Shown one piece after another: positions 51,875 through 61,084 of a stretch of 64,000 nt of DNA. Origin of the DNA: Dokdonella sp. (GTDB lineage: Bacteria > Pseudomonadota > Gammaproteobacteria > Xanthomonadales > Rhodanobacteraceae); the NCBI RefSeq assembly GCF_019634775.1, contig NZ_JAHCAS010000001.1, forward strand, positions 992,001 to 1,056,000. The letters run 5' to 3'. A model generated the notes under the pieces. That model did not search any database and had not been told where the DNA came from. It worked only from the letters and a program-made list of their open reading frames with translations. Within the stretch, counting starts at the first letter, position 1; each line of letters starts with the position of its first letter. The translations under genes and the position numbers were made by a program.

Positions 51875-54019
51875 TCAGTGGGCAGGCCGGAGTGTGGGCG
51901 AGTCCAGGGAGGGGTCGTTCCGAATCTCGGACGTGATCGCGTCAAGTTCGGGGTCGTGGAAATCCAGCGTGGAAAGCTTGTCCACGAATGGTCTGGCTTC
52001 GGCCTCGCGACCGAGTCGATACAGTGCGATGGCTCGCGCCGCGTCCACTCGCGCTCTGTCGAAGGCGATATCGCCTTCGAGCAGCACGAGCACTTTCGAC
52101 AGGGCGTTGCGATTGCCAGCGACGTTGCCCTGACGCCGATCGGCTTCGGCAATGATGAGCTGCGCCTGGGCCATGAGAAAGGCCCGGCGTGGCGCGTGCA
52201 GCCGCGATGCCGGCAGGTTCTCGAGGCGTGACATCACGCCCTGTGCCACGCGTCTGGCCTCGTTGAAGTCGTTGCGCATGATGAGCGCGCGCGCATGGAT
52301 GAGCACGCTTTCGACCCAGCGGATCTGCCAGATGAGGATCTTTGGATCCCGCTCTATGAGCCTGGCGGCAAGATCCTGTGCCCGCCTCGCCTCCTCGATC
52401 GAGGCAGCGAGCTCGCCGTTCCGCGCGTGCATTTCCGCCTTTGTCGTTGAAGTTGCCGCAGCATGTTCAAGCCAGCGCAGGTTGTCCGGGTCGGTGCGTA
52501 TGAGCTCGGTCACGAGTGCTTGCGCACGTTGAATGTGGCGACGGGCGTCATTGCTCCGACCCAGTCCGAGCAGAACATGCGCCAACGCCCTTTCACCGAC
52601 GGACAGCGCCTCGCGCGCGTCGTTGTTCGTGGGGTCCAGCGTCAAGGCATCGTCGTAGATCGCGATTTCGTTCCCACGGTGTGCTACAGCATCATGCAAG
52701 TGCCCTTCGAGGACGCTCGTGTCGGCGAGCCACGCGTGTGCCTGCGCGATGCGCCACTTGCGCCGATAGTCGCCGGGTGCACGCTCCATCGATTGACGCG
52801 CCAACCTGAGTTCGTCTTCGAAAACCCTTCGTGCCTCGTCCGCCCGACCCTGTCCGTACTGCAGGACACCGAGGTTGACGTTGGCGTATCCAAGTTCGGT
52901 CTGCCAGTCGTCATTGGTCGGGTCCATGGCGACGAGCCTCCCGGCAAGCGTCTTGTACTCACGGAACGAGGCTTCTGCAGTGGCGGCATCACCGCGCAGG
53001 TATGCCACGTTGCCCACCCAATACACGCTTTGTGCATGGTCGAAAACGCGCTGGCCGTTGTCGGGCTCACGTTCGAGCAGTTCAGCGGTGGTGGCAGCCG
53101 CCTGGCGGAACACGTCGAGCGCATCGTCGAGCTGGCCACGCAGGTTGAGCACCTCGCCAATCTGCTGCAAGGCGCGGGCGCGGCGGGCAAGGGCGTCGGC
53201 ATCGAGTTGCCCGGGGTTCTGCGCCGCGTAGTAGGCCAATGCTTCCTTGCCGACCGCATCGAGGGTGGCGAGCTTGCCGTCCGGTTCGAGTTTCCTGCGC
53301 AGGTCGCCGAGCATGAACTCGACCAGGCCTTCGGCATGGCGCCGCTGCGCGTCGGCTTCGCGACGCGAGGAGATCGTCATCACGGAGAAGGTCGCGAGCA
53401 CGACGGCGGCAAGGACCGATACCAGGGTGACCAGCAGCATCAGGCGATGACGGCGCTGCTGCTCGCGACGGAGGAACTTGTCGAAGCGCAGGCCGAGGAT
53501 GCCGGCGACGAGCTTGAGCCGTGCATTCGCGCGTCCATCGCCATGCGGTCGCAGGTCGGCGGCGATCGGCTCGCCGGCAGGCTGACCCTGCGCGCGCAGT
53601 GCACCGGCGAGGGCGGGTGGGAAACATGGCACCTCGGTGGAATCCGGCTCGCCGGCGACGATCAGACAGTGGATGCGTTCGCTGCGGCCGAGCCTGCGGA
53701 AAGCCTCGACCTCGGCGTCGACCCAGCGCGATTTCGCCGCGGCTGGCGAACAGATGACGACGAGGCACCACGATTGGCGCAGTGCTTCCTCGATCGTATG
53801 GCCGAGGTCACTGGCGGTTGGCAGTTCGTCGCGGTCGCGGAAAATCGGGCTCAAGCGCGCCGGAACGCTGCCGGCCGGGATCGGCATGCCGATCAGTGGC
53901 CTCGGCATGCGGTAGGTCTCGAGCGCGCGGTGCAGCCACGCTGCCGTTGCGCTGTCGGCGTGGCTGTAGCTGATGAAGGCCCAGTAGCGGAACCCCGGCC
54001 CGGCTTCCTCGTCCGTCAT
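51875..54019 (-). CDS. TIR domain-transmembrane-TPR protein
   Basis: A 714-residue protein. Residues 10-140 are a TIR domain: FRYWAFISYSHADSATAAWL, then LSPIFRDRDELPTASDLGHT and SWCLVVICSPAAAKSRWVDA. Glu103 in RWVDAEVEAF aligns with the catalytic Glu of NADase TIRs such as SARM1. One transmembrane helix follows near residue 210 (LLVTLVSVLAAVVLATFSV). Residues 250-714 are TPR-like, e.g. LRGQLDDALDVFRQAAATTA. ATG 54019 is preceded by GGGGGA at 5 nt. It leads the operon with the tail-anchored protein and the SLOG-SLATT protein. TIR-TPR proteins act in bacterial signalling or antiphage NAD+ depletion; which applies is not known. Confidence 0.83.
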   Translation of the reverse strand: MTDEEAGPGFRYWAFISYSHADSATAAWLHRALETYRMPRPLIGMPIPAGSVPARLSPIFRDRDELPTASDLGHTIEEALRQSWCLVVICSPAAAKSRWVDAEVEAFRRLGRSERIHCLIVAGEPDSTEVPCFPPALAGALRAQGQPAGEPIAADLRPHGDGRANARLKLVAGILGLRFDKFLRREQQRRHRLMLLVTLVSVLAAVVLATFSVMTISSRREADAQRRHAEGLVEFMLGDLRRKLEPDGKLATLDAVGKEALAYYAAQNPGQLDADALARRARALQQIGEVLNLRGQLDDALDVFRQAAATTAELLEREPDNGQRVFDHAQSVYWVGNVAYLRGDAATAEASFREYKTLAGRLVAMDPTNDDWQTELGYANVNLGVLQYGQGRADEARRVFEDELRLARQSMERAPGDYRRKWRIAQAHAWLADTSVLEGHLHDAVAHRGNEIAIYDDALTLDPTNNDAREALSVGERALAHVLLGLGRSNDARRHIQRAQALVTELIRTDPDNLRWLEHAAATSTTKAEMHARNGELAASIEEARRAQDLAARLIERDPKILIWQIRWVESVLIHARALIMRNDFNEARRVAQGVMSRLENLPASRLHAPRRAFLMAQAQLIIAEADRRQGNVAGNRNALSKVLVLLEGDIAFDRARVDAARAIALYRLGREAEARPFVDKLSTLDFHDPELDAITSEIRNDPSLDSPTLRPAH

Positions 54020-54064
54020 CTGCGTCCCCCGCGTGGTCGCGGCCACGCCTGCCCCTGTGACCCC

Positions 54065-54352
54065 AGGGATGTTCCGATCAATCCCGCAACGGCGTCACCG
54101 TCTTGTGCGGGCGCAGATCAAGGCGCGATGGCGCAGGCAGATGGGCCGTCTGTCGAGCCGGCACAAGGCCGAGCTGCGCCCGCACAGGACGGCCCCAACC
54201 TTTTGATTCCCAATGATGGGGTGACATCCGCAAGGCCCGCAGCGTGGCGTGCGCGGCTCGCCCAGGCAACCAGCCTGTACCTCGGCACGCTTACCCCGCA
54301 GCGAACCTTGCGGATGTCATGACGCCATTGCGGGATTGATCAGAGCGCCCCT
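54065..54352. repeat. full-length nested-palindrome repeat (MITE-like)
   Basis: The element is bounded by terminal inverted repeats. The left end AGGGATGTTCCGATCAATCC then CGCAACGGCGTCA (54065-54097) pairs with the right end TGACGCCATTGCGGGATTGA and TCAGAGCGCCCCT (54320-54352); the inner 22 bp match at 21 positions. Inside is a second inverted repeat, CCGTCTTGTGCGGGCGCAG (54098-54116) against CTGCGCCCGCACAGGACGG (54174-54192), one mismatch. No open reading frame explains it. The 288-bp structure, with other partial copies at 10204, 42017, 45022, 54886 and 61876, fits a non-autonomous mobile element or a structured RNA family. Confidence 0.7.
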
Positions 54353-54482
54353 AGCGTAACACCAGAAATGCGATCTGTTTCACAATTCCAGAGCGTACCG
54401 GGGGCCGTGGCAACCATTCCACCCGCCCGCCGTGCGATCAGGCGATGGCAAGGCGCCTCGTATCCCCGCGGCCGGAAATCCC

Positions 54483-54866
54483 ATGTCGACTCATGCCACT
54501 TCGATCGTTCACGAGTTCTGGCGGCTGATGGCGAGCAATGATTTCCATTCGGTCGCACGCGTGCTGGCGCCTGAGTTCGTGCTCGAGTGGCCGCAGTCGG
54601 GTGAGCGCATCCGCGGCGCCGAACGCTTCGCGTGCATGAACAGCGAGTATCCGGCGCACGGCCCGTGGCGGTTCACCGTGAACCGGTTGGTCGGCGGCGG
54701 CAACGAGGTCGTGACCGATGTCGAAATCAGTGACGGCGTGCAGACCGCACGCGCGATCTCGTTCTTCACGATCGGCGATGCAGGCATCCTGCGGCTCGTG
54801 GAGTTCTGGCCCGAACCGATGCCGGCATTGGCAAACCGCGCCCACCTGGTCGAGCGCATGCCATGA
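54483..54866 (+). CDS. SnoaL/NTF2-like protein
   Basis: A 127-residue small cytoplasmic protein with the SnoaL_2 fold pattern: VHEFWRLMASNDFHSVARVL, EFVLEWPQSGERIRGAERFA, and a C-terminal strand with ARAISFFTIGDAGILRLVEF and WPEP. The fold is used by ketosteroid isomerase-like enzymes and many non-catalytic proteins; I see no catalytic Asp/Tyr pair I would trust. ATG 54483 is the start of the domain. It stands alone between two repeat elements, so any role is open. Confidence 0.8.
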   Translation: MSTHATSIVHEFWRLMASNDFHSVARVLAPEFVLEWPQSGERIRGAERFACMNSEYPAHGPWRFTVNRLVGGGNEVVTDVEISDGVQTARAISFFTIGDAGILRLVEFWPEPMPALANRAHLVERMP

Positions 54867-54885
54867 TGTTCGGTATCGCCTTCGC

Positions 54886-54945
54886 GACTTGATCTGCGCC
54901 CGCACAGGACGGTGACGCCGTTGTGGGATTGATCAGAGCATCCCT
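54886..54945. repeat. half-copy of the nested-palindrome repeat, reverse orientation
   Basis: Read on the minus strand, this is AGGGATGCTCTGATCAATCC, then CACAACGGCGTCACCGTCCT and GTGCGGGCGCAGATCAAG. It matches the left 55 bp of the 54065 element almost base for base (including its inner arm). It looks like a solo end or a truncated copy, only 530 bp from the full copy. Confidence 0.65.
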
Positions 54946-55005
54946 TGGCGCGAAGCGCGTCGAGCAGGTCTGCAAAGGGCGGGTCATGCAGACGCCAGTG
55001 TGGCG

Positions 55006-55626
55006 TCAGGTATCGAAGAACTCGACCAGGCCGGTCTCCAGCGAGTACTCGGCGCCGACCACCATCAGGCCCTCGTCGGCGATCAGGTGTTCGAGCACGG
55101 CAGAACCCGTGCGCAAGTGGCCGACCGACATGCGGATGTTGGTGCGCACCGAATGGCGCACGAGGGCATCGTGGTCTTCGATCAGGCCGGTATCGAGCAG
55201 CGACTGCACGGACGGCTTGATGCGGTTGACGATCGAGCCGAGATTGCGGTGGCGATGGTCGGGGGCGCGGCCGAGCTCTTCGATCGTGGTCAGGATCGCG
55301 CCGCAGTTCGAGTGACCCAGCACGACGACCAGGCGCGTGCCATAGCGTTCCGCGGCAAATTCGACGCTGCCGATCTGCGAGGGCGCGACGATGTTGCCTG
55401 CAACGCGGATCACGAACAGTTCGCCAAGGCCCTGGTCGAAGATGATCTCGGCCGGCACGCGCGAATCGGAGCAGCCGAGGATGATCGCGAACGGCGACTG
55501 CCCGGCGGCAAGTTCGCGCCGGCGCGAAGTCGAGGTGGCCGCTTCGCTGCCGCTGGCGTCGCTGGCGAAGCGGCGGTTGCCTTCGCGCAGGCGTTCGAGG
55601 GCTTCCTGCGCACCGATCACCGACAT
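55006..55626 (-). CDS. beta-carbonic anhydrase
   Basis: A 206-residue zinc enzyme that interconverts CO2 and bicarbonate. Zinc ligands Cys52, His105 and Cys108 are seen in ILGCSDSRVPAEIIFDQGLG and LVVVLGHSNCGAI, with Asp54 and Arg56 as the catalytic dyad. GELFVIRVAGNIVAPSQ is the further conserved block. I start at ATG 55626 (MSVIGAQEALERL). It diverges from the second ABC exporter. A physiological link to that exporter is not evident. Sequence fits the plant-type branch (clade with CynT/Can). Confidence 0.93.
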   Translation of the reverse strand: MSVIGAQEALERLREGNRRFASDASGSEAATSTSRRRELAAGQSPFAIILGCSDSRVPAEIIFDQGLGELFVIRVAGNIVAPSQIGSVEFAAERYGTRLVVVLGHSNCGAILTTIEELGRAPDHRHRNLGSIVNRIKPSVQSLLDTGLIEDHDALVRHSVRTNIRMSVGHLRTGSAVLEHLIADEGLMVVGAEYSLETGLVEFFDT

Positions 55627-55828
55627 GCCCGCGTTCCGTGGTGGCGCGGCGACGCGAACAGATCCGGCGCAACGGGCATGGTCGGCTCCACCCTGGACAG
55701 ACCCGCGATCATAGTGGGTCTGGGCCGTTGCCGGGGACGGTCGGGCCCGGAAAAGCGGACCGCGTTGCTCTCGGGCGCCTCGTTCTCCATTCTCCACGGC
55801 CCGATCCTGATCTTCCGGAACCACGCGC

Positions 55829-56758
55829 ATGCTGCCGATCATCTCGATCGACCGTGTCGGCAAGACCTACGCCTCGGGCCACGTGGCCCTGAAGGACGTC
55901 AGTCTGGATATTCGCCGCGGCGAGATCTTCGCCCTGCTCGGCCCGAACGGTGCCGGCAAGACCACCCTGATCGGCATTGTCTGCGGCATCGTGCGCGCGA
56001 GCTCCGGCACGGTCGTGGCCGACGGCCACGATATCGTGCGCGATTACCGCGCCGCGCGCGCGGCGATCGGCCTGGTGCCGCAGGAACTGCATACCGATGC
56101 CTTCGAGTCGGTCATGGCCACGCTGAGGTTCAGCCGTGGTCTGTTCGGCAAGCCGCCCGACCCAGCCCTGCTCGAACGCCTCCTGCACGAGCTCGCCCTG
56201 TGGGACAAGCGCGATGCGCGGATCATGACCCTGTCGGGTGGCATGAAGCGCCGCGTGATGATCGCCAAGGCGCTCGCGCACGAGCCGAAGATTCTGTTCC
56301 TCGACGAGCCAAGCGCCGGCGTCGACGTCGAGCTACGTCACGGCATGTGGCAGATGGTGCGCCGCCTGCGTGACGCCGGCACCACGATCATCCTGACCAC
56401 GCACTACATCGAGGAAGCCGAGGAGATGGCCGACCGCATCGGTGTGATGCGCAGCGGCCAACTGGTCGTCGTCGAGGAGACGTGCATGCTGATGCGCAAG
56501 CTCGGCAAGCGCCAGCTCAGCCTGAGCCTCGCCCAGCCGCTGGCCGAACTACCGGGTGCGCTCGCCACGCTGCCGCTTGCGCTGTCCGACGACCGGCAGT
56601 CGCTGATCTACACCTTCGATGCACATGCCGGCGATGCCGGCATCGCCAGCCTGCTCGCCCGCCTTGGCGAGCACGGCATCGCCTGGAAGGACCTGGCCAC
56701 GCGCGAAAGTTCGCTCGAGGACATCTTCGTCGACCTCGTGCATGGAGCCCGCACATGA
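55829..56758 (+). CDS. ABC-2 type exporter, ATP-binding protein (second pair)
   Basis: A 309-residue ABC ATPase related to the 3800-4747 protein: Walker [17 protein letters not shown], signature [18 protein letters not shown], Walker [17 protein letters not shown] and the H-loop [17 protein letters not shown]. The C-terminal extension follows after residue 230. It is coupled to the next permease by an ATGA overlap. Two such similar exporters within 52 kb suggest duplication or parallel acquisition. Substrate unknown. Confidence 0.93.
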   Translation: MLPIISIDRVGKTYASGHVALKDVSLDIRRGEIFALLGPNGAGKTTLIGIVCGIVRASSGTVVADGHDIVRDYRAARAAIGLVPQELHTDAFESVMATLRFSRGLFGKPPDPALLERLLHELALWDKRDARIMTLSGGMKRRVMIAKALAHEPKILFLDEPSAGVDVELRHGMWQMVRRLRDAGTTIILTTHYIEEAEEMADRIGVMRSGQLVVVEETCMLMRKLGKRQLSLSLAQPLAELPGALATLPLALSDDRQSLIYTFDAHAGDAGIASLLARLGEHGIAWKDLATRESSLEDIFVDLVHGART

Positions 56759-57516
56759 ACCTGTATGCGATCCTCGCGATCTACCGCTTCGAGATGGCGC
56801 GCACGTTCCGCACGTTGACCCAGAGCATCGCCTCGCCGGTGCTGTCGACTTCACTCTACTTCATCGTGTTCGGCGCCGCGATCGGGTCGCGCATGGGCGA
56901 AATCGACGGTGTGAGCTACGGTGCCTTCATCATCCCGGGCCTGCTCATGCTCTCGCTGCTCAGCGAAAGCATCTCGAATGCTTCGTTCGGCATCTACATG
57001 CCCAAATGGGCCGGCACGATCTACGAGCTGTTGTCAGCACCGGTGTCGTGGCTCGAGGCGGTGATCGGTTACGTCGGCGCGGCGGCGACCAAGTCGCTGA
57101 TCCTCGGCGTGCTGATCCTGGCCACTGCGCGCGTGTTCGTGCCGTATGAGATCGCGCATCCCGTATGGATGGTCGGGTTCCTCGTCCTCACCGCGGTCAC
57201 CTTCAGCCTGTTCGGCTTCGTCATCGGCCTGTGGGCCGATGATTTCCAGAAACTGCAGGTGATCCCGCTTATGGTGGTCACCCCGCTGACCTTTCTCGGC
57301 GGCGCATTCTATTCGATCGAGATGCTGCCGCCGTTCTGGCAGAAGGTGACCCTGTTCAACCCGGTCGTCTATCTCATCAGCGGTTTCCGCTGGAGCTTCT
57401 ACGGCATCGCCGACGTGCACATCGCGGTGGCGACGGGGATGACCCTGCTGTTCCTCGCGATCTGCCTCGGCTTCGTGTGGTGGGTGTTCCGCAGCGGTTG
57501 GAAGTTGCGCTCCTGA
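56755..57516 (+). CDS. ABC-2 type exporter, permease (second pair)
   Basis: A 253-residue membrane protein with about six helices. Matching the 4744 permease in layout, it has [20 protein letters not shown] and [36 protein letters not shown] near the C-terminus. The ATG at 56755 overlaps the ATPase stop (56756-56758). A GC hairpin follows the stop at 57573. The transported molecule is unknown; the sequence fits the YadH/Wzm-like group of ABC-2 permeases. Confidence 0.92.
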   Translation: MNLYAILAIYRFEMARTFRTLTQSIASPVLSTSLYFIVFGAAIGSRMGEIDGVSYGAFIIPGLLMLSLLSESISNASFGIYMPKWAGTIYELLSAPVSWLEAVIGYVGAAATKSLILGVLILATARVFVPYEIAHPVWMVGFLVLTAVTFSLFGFVIGLWADDFQKLQVIPLMVVTPLTFLGGAFYSIEMLPPFWQKVTLFNPVVYLISGFRWSFYGIADVHIAVATGMTLLFLAICLGFVWWVFRSGWKLRS

Positions 57517-57572
57517 AACGGACGAGGCAAACACCACGCGCTGCCGCCGGTGCCCCGGCGCGGGAGTGGCGC

Positions 57573-57602
57573 GGCCGGACCCGACGTGAGACCGGTCCGG
57601 CC
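57573..57602 (+). terminator. GC-rich hairpin after the second ABC exporter
   Basis: GGCCGGACC and GGTCCGGCC are perfect 9-bp arms with a 12-nt loop, 57 nt past the permease stop and 113 nt before the Gly-rich gene. Probably a terminator; the following CTTGCC is only weakly T-rich. Confidence 0.45.
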
Positions 57603-57714
57603 CTTGCCTGAGGGAGTTTGCCGCCGGATTGCGATTGAGGAGAACGAGCAGGAAGCGCGACCGGATACCGGGAGCGAACCTGACCGCATTCTTCTTCGAT
57701 CAAGGGAGCCCCTC

Positions 57715-59091
57715 ATGAACGTATCGTCGAACCTGCGCACGCCGTTGTCGGCGGCGCTCGCCGTTCTGGCTTTCGGTTGCGCCAATGGCGCGCAGGCGGA
57801 AATCCGGGATTCCACGGGATCCACGCGTGGCAATGTGCTCACCGTGAACAGCCTGGCTGACAACACGACACCCGGCGACGGCCTGGTCACGCTGCGCGAG
57901 GCGATCATCGCCGCCAACGCCGACGGCACCACCGATCTCGGCCAGACCGGCAACGGCGCCGACATCATCGACCTGTCGGCGCTGTCCGGCACGATCCAGC
58001 TCGGCTCCAGCCTGCCGGCGATCAGCAGCGACATCACCCTGTTCGGTGCCGGCAGGGATCAGCTGACGATCAGTGGTGATGACGGCGCGGGCACTCGGAA
58101 TCGCATCTTCTTCATCGATGGTGGCGACCTGCAGCTCATCGATCTGGCATTGCGTCACGGCTTTGCCCGAGGTGGCAACGGCGGCACCTGCCAGCAACGC
58201 TCCGGCTGTGGCGGTGGCGGTGCCGGGCTCGGCGGTGCGGTGTTTCTCAACGACGGTTCCCTGCGCATGTTCGCGGTCCGCGTAAGCGACTCGATCGCTC
58301 GCGGCGGCACAGGCGGCAGTCGCAGCTTGCCAGCAGGTTTCGATGGCGGCGGTGGTGGTGGTGGAATCCTGCTGCCCGGTGGCGCGCCGGCGAACCAGCT
58401 TGGCGGCGAGGGCGCACACGGCAACCCGCTGGCGGGACTCGGTGGCTCACCGGGCATCGCCGCGATGGGTGCCTCGAACGGCGGGGACGGCGCCGGCGGT
58501 GGTGCCGGCAGCTATGGTGTGGAGGTCAGCACGGTGCCCGGAGACGGCGGCTTCGGCGGCGGTGGCGGCGGTGGCGGTTACTCGTTCGGCAGCGGTGGTC
58601 CGTCGCCCGCGGGCGGGGCAGGCGGATTTGGCGGTGGCGGCGGCGGGCGTGGCGCAAAGGGCTTGAGCATCGACGGCCCCGGCGGACCCGGCGGCGAATT
58701 CGGTGGCTTGGGCGGCAGCAGCTCCGGCGAGGGCAACGTCGGTGGCGGTGGCGGTGGCGGTGCCGGGCTCGGCGGGGCGATCTTCGCCCGCGCAGGTAGC
58801 GCCGAGCTTCAGGACGTCATCTTCAGCGGCAATCAGGCCGAGCGCGGCGCGGCCGGCAGCCAATCCGGTGGCAACAACGCAGGTTTGCCCGGTCAGGGCA
58901 AGGGCGGCGCGCTCTTCATTCTTCCGGGGGCGGTCGTGACCGCGCTTGCGCTGGACTTCGACGGTAATTCAGCCGCGGATTCCTCGGATGAGGGCTACAC
59001 GCCGGGCGTCTCCGTGGACACCCGGGACGTCCACGGCCTCATCTCCGACATCGACAGGATCTTCGCCGCCGGTTTCGAGTCCGTGCCGTGA
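57715..59091 (+). CDS. exported Gly-rich CSLREA-type protein with IF-x-x-GF tail
   Basis: A 458-residue exported protein. The signal peptide (SAALAVLAFGCANGAQA) is followed by a CSLREA-domain start: NVLTVNSLADNTTPGDGLVT, then LREAIIAANADGT, as in predicted parallel beta-helix surface proteins. A very Gly-rich centre (runs such as GGFGGGGGGGGYSFGSG) follows, then a repeat of GAGLGGAIFARAGSAELQDV and FSGNQAERGAAG, and the tail ISDIDRIFAAGFESVP. GGGAG is 6 nt before the ATG. The ending is like those of the M23 and 61986 proteins. Adhesin or surface-coat function is inferred. Confidence 0.82.
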   Translation: MNVSSNLRTPLSAALAVLAFGCANGAQAEIRDSTGSTRGNVLTVNSLADNTTPGDGLVTLREAIIAANADGTTDLGQTGNGADIIDLSALSGTIQLGSSLPAISSDITLFGAGRDQLTISGDDGAGTRNRIFFIDGGDLQLIDLALRHGFARGGNGGTCQQRSGCGGGGAGLGGAVFLNDGSLRMFAVRVSDSIARGGTGGSRSLPAGFDGGGGGGGILLPGGAPANQLGGEGAHGNPLAGLGGSPGIAAMGASNGGDGAGGGAGSYGVEVSTVPGDGGFGGGGGGGGYSFGSGGPSPAGGAGGFGGGGGGRGAKGLSIDGPGGPGGEFGGLGGSSSGEGNVGGGGGGGAGLGGAIFARAGSAELQDVIFSGNQAERGAAGSQSGGNNAGLPGQGKGGALFILPGAVVTALALDFDGNSAADSSDEGYTPGVSVDTRDVHGLISDIDRIFAAGFESVP

Positions 59092-59133
59092 AACATCGGG
59101 GCCGGTCCGCGCCGACCCCGGTTTCGTGCCGGC

Positions 59134-60987
59134 TCAATCCTTGATGCCGAGGACCTTGGCCACGCTGCCGCGCGTCAACGGGTGGTAACCCGCCTTGGCT
59201 TTCTCGAATACGCCGATGGCGAACTGCTTGCCTTCGTCGGTCTTCGCGAGGGCCTCGTAGATCGGCAGGATCAACTTGCGACGACCGATGCGCTGGATGA
59301 AGGTGGCGATCTGTGGGCGCGCGTCGGCATAACCGGCGCGCACCGTGGCCACGTACCAGCGGAATGCGACTTCGCCGTTGCCGGTGCCGGTCAGTTTCCA
59401 GGCCTGGTCGAGCGCCTTCATCTGATCGACGGTGGGTTTTTCCGGCAGCGCATTGATGAACCGCAGCCATTCGTAGGTGACCCAGTTTCGCGCCGGAATC
59501 TTCTTCGCTGCCAGCTTGCCGGCGAGGAAGTCGGCAGCGGCCTTGTCGACGATGTCGAAGCGTGCCGAATGCGCGACCGGGGCATTGGCCGGAACGCCGA
59601 TGCCGTGCAGCCACTCGTCGAGTTCGGCGAGGCCGACCTTGCCGGGATGCCGGCTGGCGAGTTCGCGTTCGTAGAAGGCCAGGAAGTCGGTGGTGACCAC
59701 GCTCTGAAAGGCGTGCTGGTCGAACCACGCGCGCACGAACGGATCGAACGCGTCACGTCCGTAGCGCGATTCGAGGAAGCGCAGGAACCAGCGCCCCTTG
59801 TCGTAGGGCACGCCGGTCAGGCCGTCATCCGGATCGATGCCGGTGAGGTCGGTGACGAGGCGCTGCTCATTCGGCGTCATGTCGGCGAGTTCGCTGCGGA
59901 GCTCCTGGTCATCGACGACGAGCTGCATGGTTGCCACATCCTTGCCGTAGACGGCCTCGACGATGCGGTTCTCGACATAGGTGGTGAAGCCTTCGTTGAG
60001 CCACATGTGCTGCGCATTGGCATTGGTGACGAGATTGCCTGACCACGAATGTGCAAGTTCGTGGGCGATCAGGCCGACCAGGCTCTTGTCGCCGGCGATG
60101 ATTGTCGGCGTGGCGAAGGTGACGCGCGGGTTCTCCATGCCGCCGAACGGGAAACTGGCCGGCAGCACGAGGATGTCGTAGCGGTCCCAGCGATACGGGC
60201 CGTACAGCGACTCGGTCGCGGCGATCATCGCCTCGGTGTCCGCGAACTCCCGCGCTGCACGCGTCACGACCGCAGGTTCGGCGTAGACGGCCGTGCGCGG
60301 GCCGGTCTTGCGCACGGCCAGTTCGCCCACCGCGATAGCGAGCAGATAGGACGGAATCGGTTGCTTCATCTCGAAGCGGAAGTCGCCGTTCAGCGCGTGG
60401 GCGACATCGTTGTCCGCACTCATGATGACGCGCAGACCCTTCGGGGCCTTGATGCGGGCGGTGTAGGTAAAACGTACCGCCGGGGTGTCCTGCAGCGGTA
60501 CCCAGCTGCGCGCATGGATCGCCTGTGACTGCGAGAACATGAACGGATGCTTGCGGCTGGCGGTCTGCGCCGGCGTCATCCACTGCAGGCCCGAGGCGAT
60601 CGGCTGCGTGCGGTAGTGGATGCGCACGACCGGTTCGGCCTTGTCGAGCGCGATGCGCAACGCCGAGCCGAAGATCGCGTCGCGCTCGTCGAGCGTGAAC
60701 TTCGCCGCGGTCGTCGTGCCGTCTGCAGCGACGGCTTCGATGCGCTCGATGACGAGGTCGCGCGTGTCGAGAACGAGGCTGCGTGCCGCGTCGTCGTGCC
60801 AGTCGAGCGCGAGTTCGGCGGTGCCGGCGAGCTCACGTTGGTTGAAGTCGACCTCGAGCTCGAGGTCGAGCGCGCGCACGCTGACGACGCCTGGCTGCGC
60901 ATAGCTGTGCGGGTCGGTTTCGGCGTGGGCGGGGTGGGTGGCGGCGAACGCGAGGATCGAAGCGGTGAACCAGCGGCGGAAGGACAT
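59134..60987 (-). CDS. exported M1 family aminopeptidase (leukotriene A4 hydrolase-like)
   Basis: A 617-residue zinc aminopeptidase. Signal peptide MSFRRWFTASILAFAATHPA, then HA-ETDPHSY. The active site is visible: FPFGGMENPRVTFATPTII (exopeptidase GxMEN), HELAHSWSGNLVTN (HExxH) and, 18 residues on, NEGFTTYVENRI with the third zinc ligand Glu. The later Tyr in GVPYDKGRWFLRFLE and a C-terminal helical domain fit the LTA4 hydrolase/cold-active aminopeptidase group. It is probably periplasmic and degrades peptides, working alone. Confidence 0.93.
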   Translation of the reverse strand: MSFRRWFTASILAFAATHPAHAETDPHSYAQPGVVSVRALDLELEVDFNQRELAGTAELALDWHDDAARSLVLDTRDLVIERIEAVAADGTTTAAKFTLDERDAIFGSALRIALDKAEPVVRIHYRTQPIASGLQWMTPAQTASRKHPFMFSQSQAIHARSWVPLQDTPAVRFTYTARIKAPKGLRVIMSADNDVAHALNGDFRFEMKQPIPSYLLAIAVGELAVRKTGPRTAVYAEPAVVTRAAREFADTEAMIAATESLYGPYRWDRYDILVLPASFPFGGMENPRVTFATPTIIAGDKSLVGLIAHELAHSWSGNLVTNANAQHMWLNEGFTTYVENRIVEAVYGKDVATMQLVVDDQELRSELADMTPNEQRLVTDLTGIDPDDGLTGVPYDKGRWFLRFLESRYGRDAFDPFVRAWFDQHAFQSVVTTDFLAFYERELASRHPGKVGLAELDEWLHGIGVPANAPVAHSARFDIVDKAAADFLAGKLAAKKIPARNWVTYEWLRFINALPEKPTVDQMKALDQAWKLTGTGNGEVAFRWYVATVRAGYADARPQIATFIQRIGRRKLILPIYEALAKTDEGKQFAIGVFEKAKAGYHPLTRGSVAKVLGIKD

Positions 60988-61084
60988 GCGGACTCCGGGT
61001 GGTGCGAGGTGCAGGCCCCTCGAACCCAGGGGCCGGTAGGGATCCGGGAAAGCCGAGCGTCACGGCAACGCAGGCATTCCCGGC

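Noticed and set aside
53991..54046. GTG start nine codons upstream of the TIR gene ATG
   Set aside because: ATG 54019 has GGGGGA at proper spacing and the TIR domain begins shortly after; the upstream residues are basic and unlike the family.
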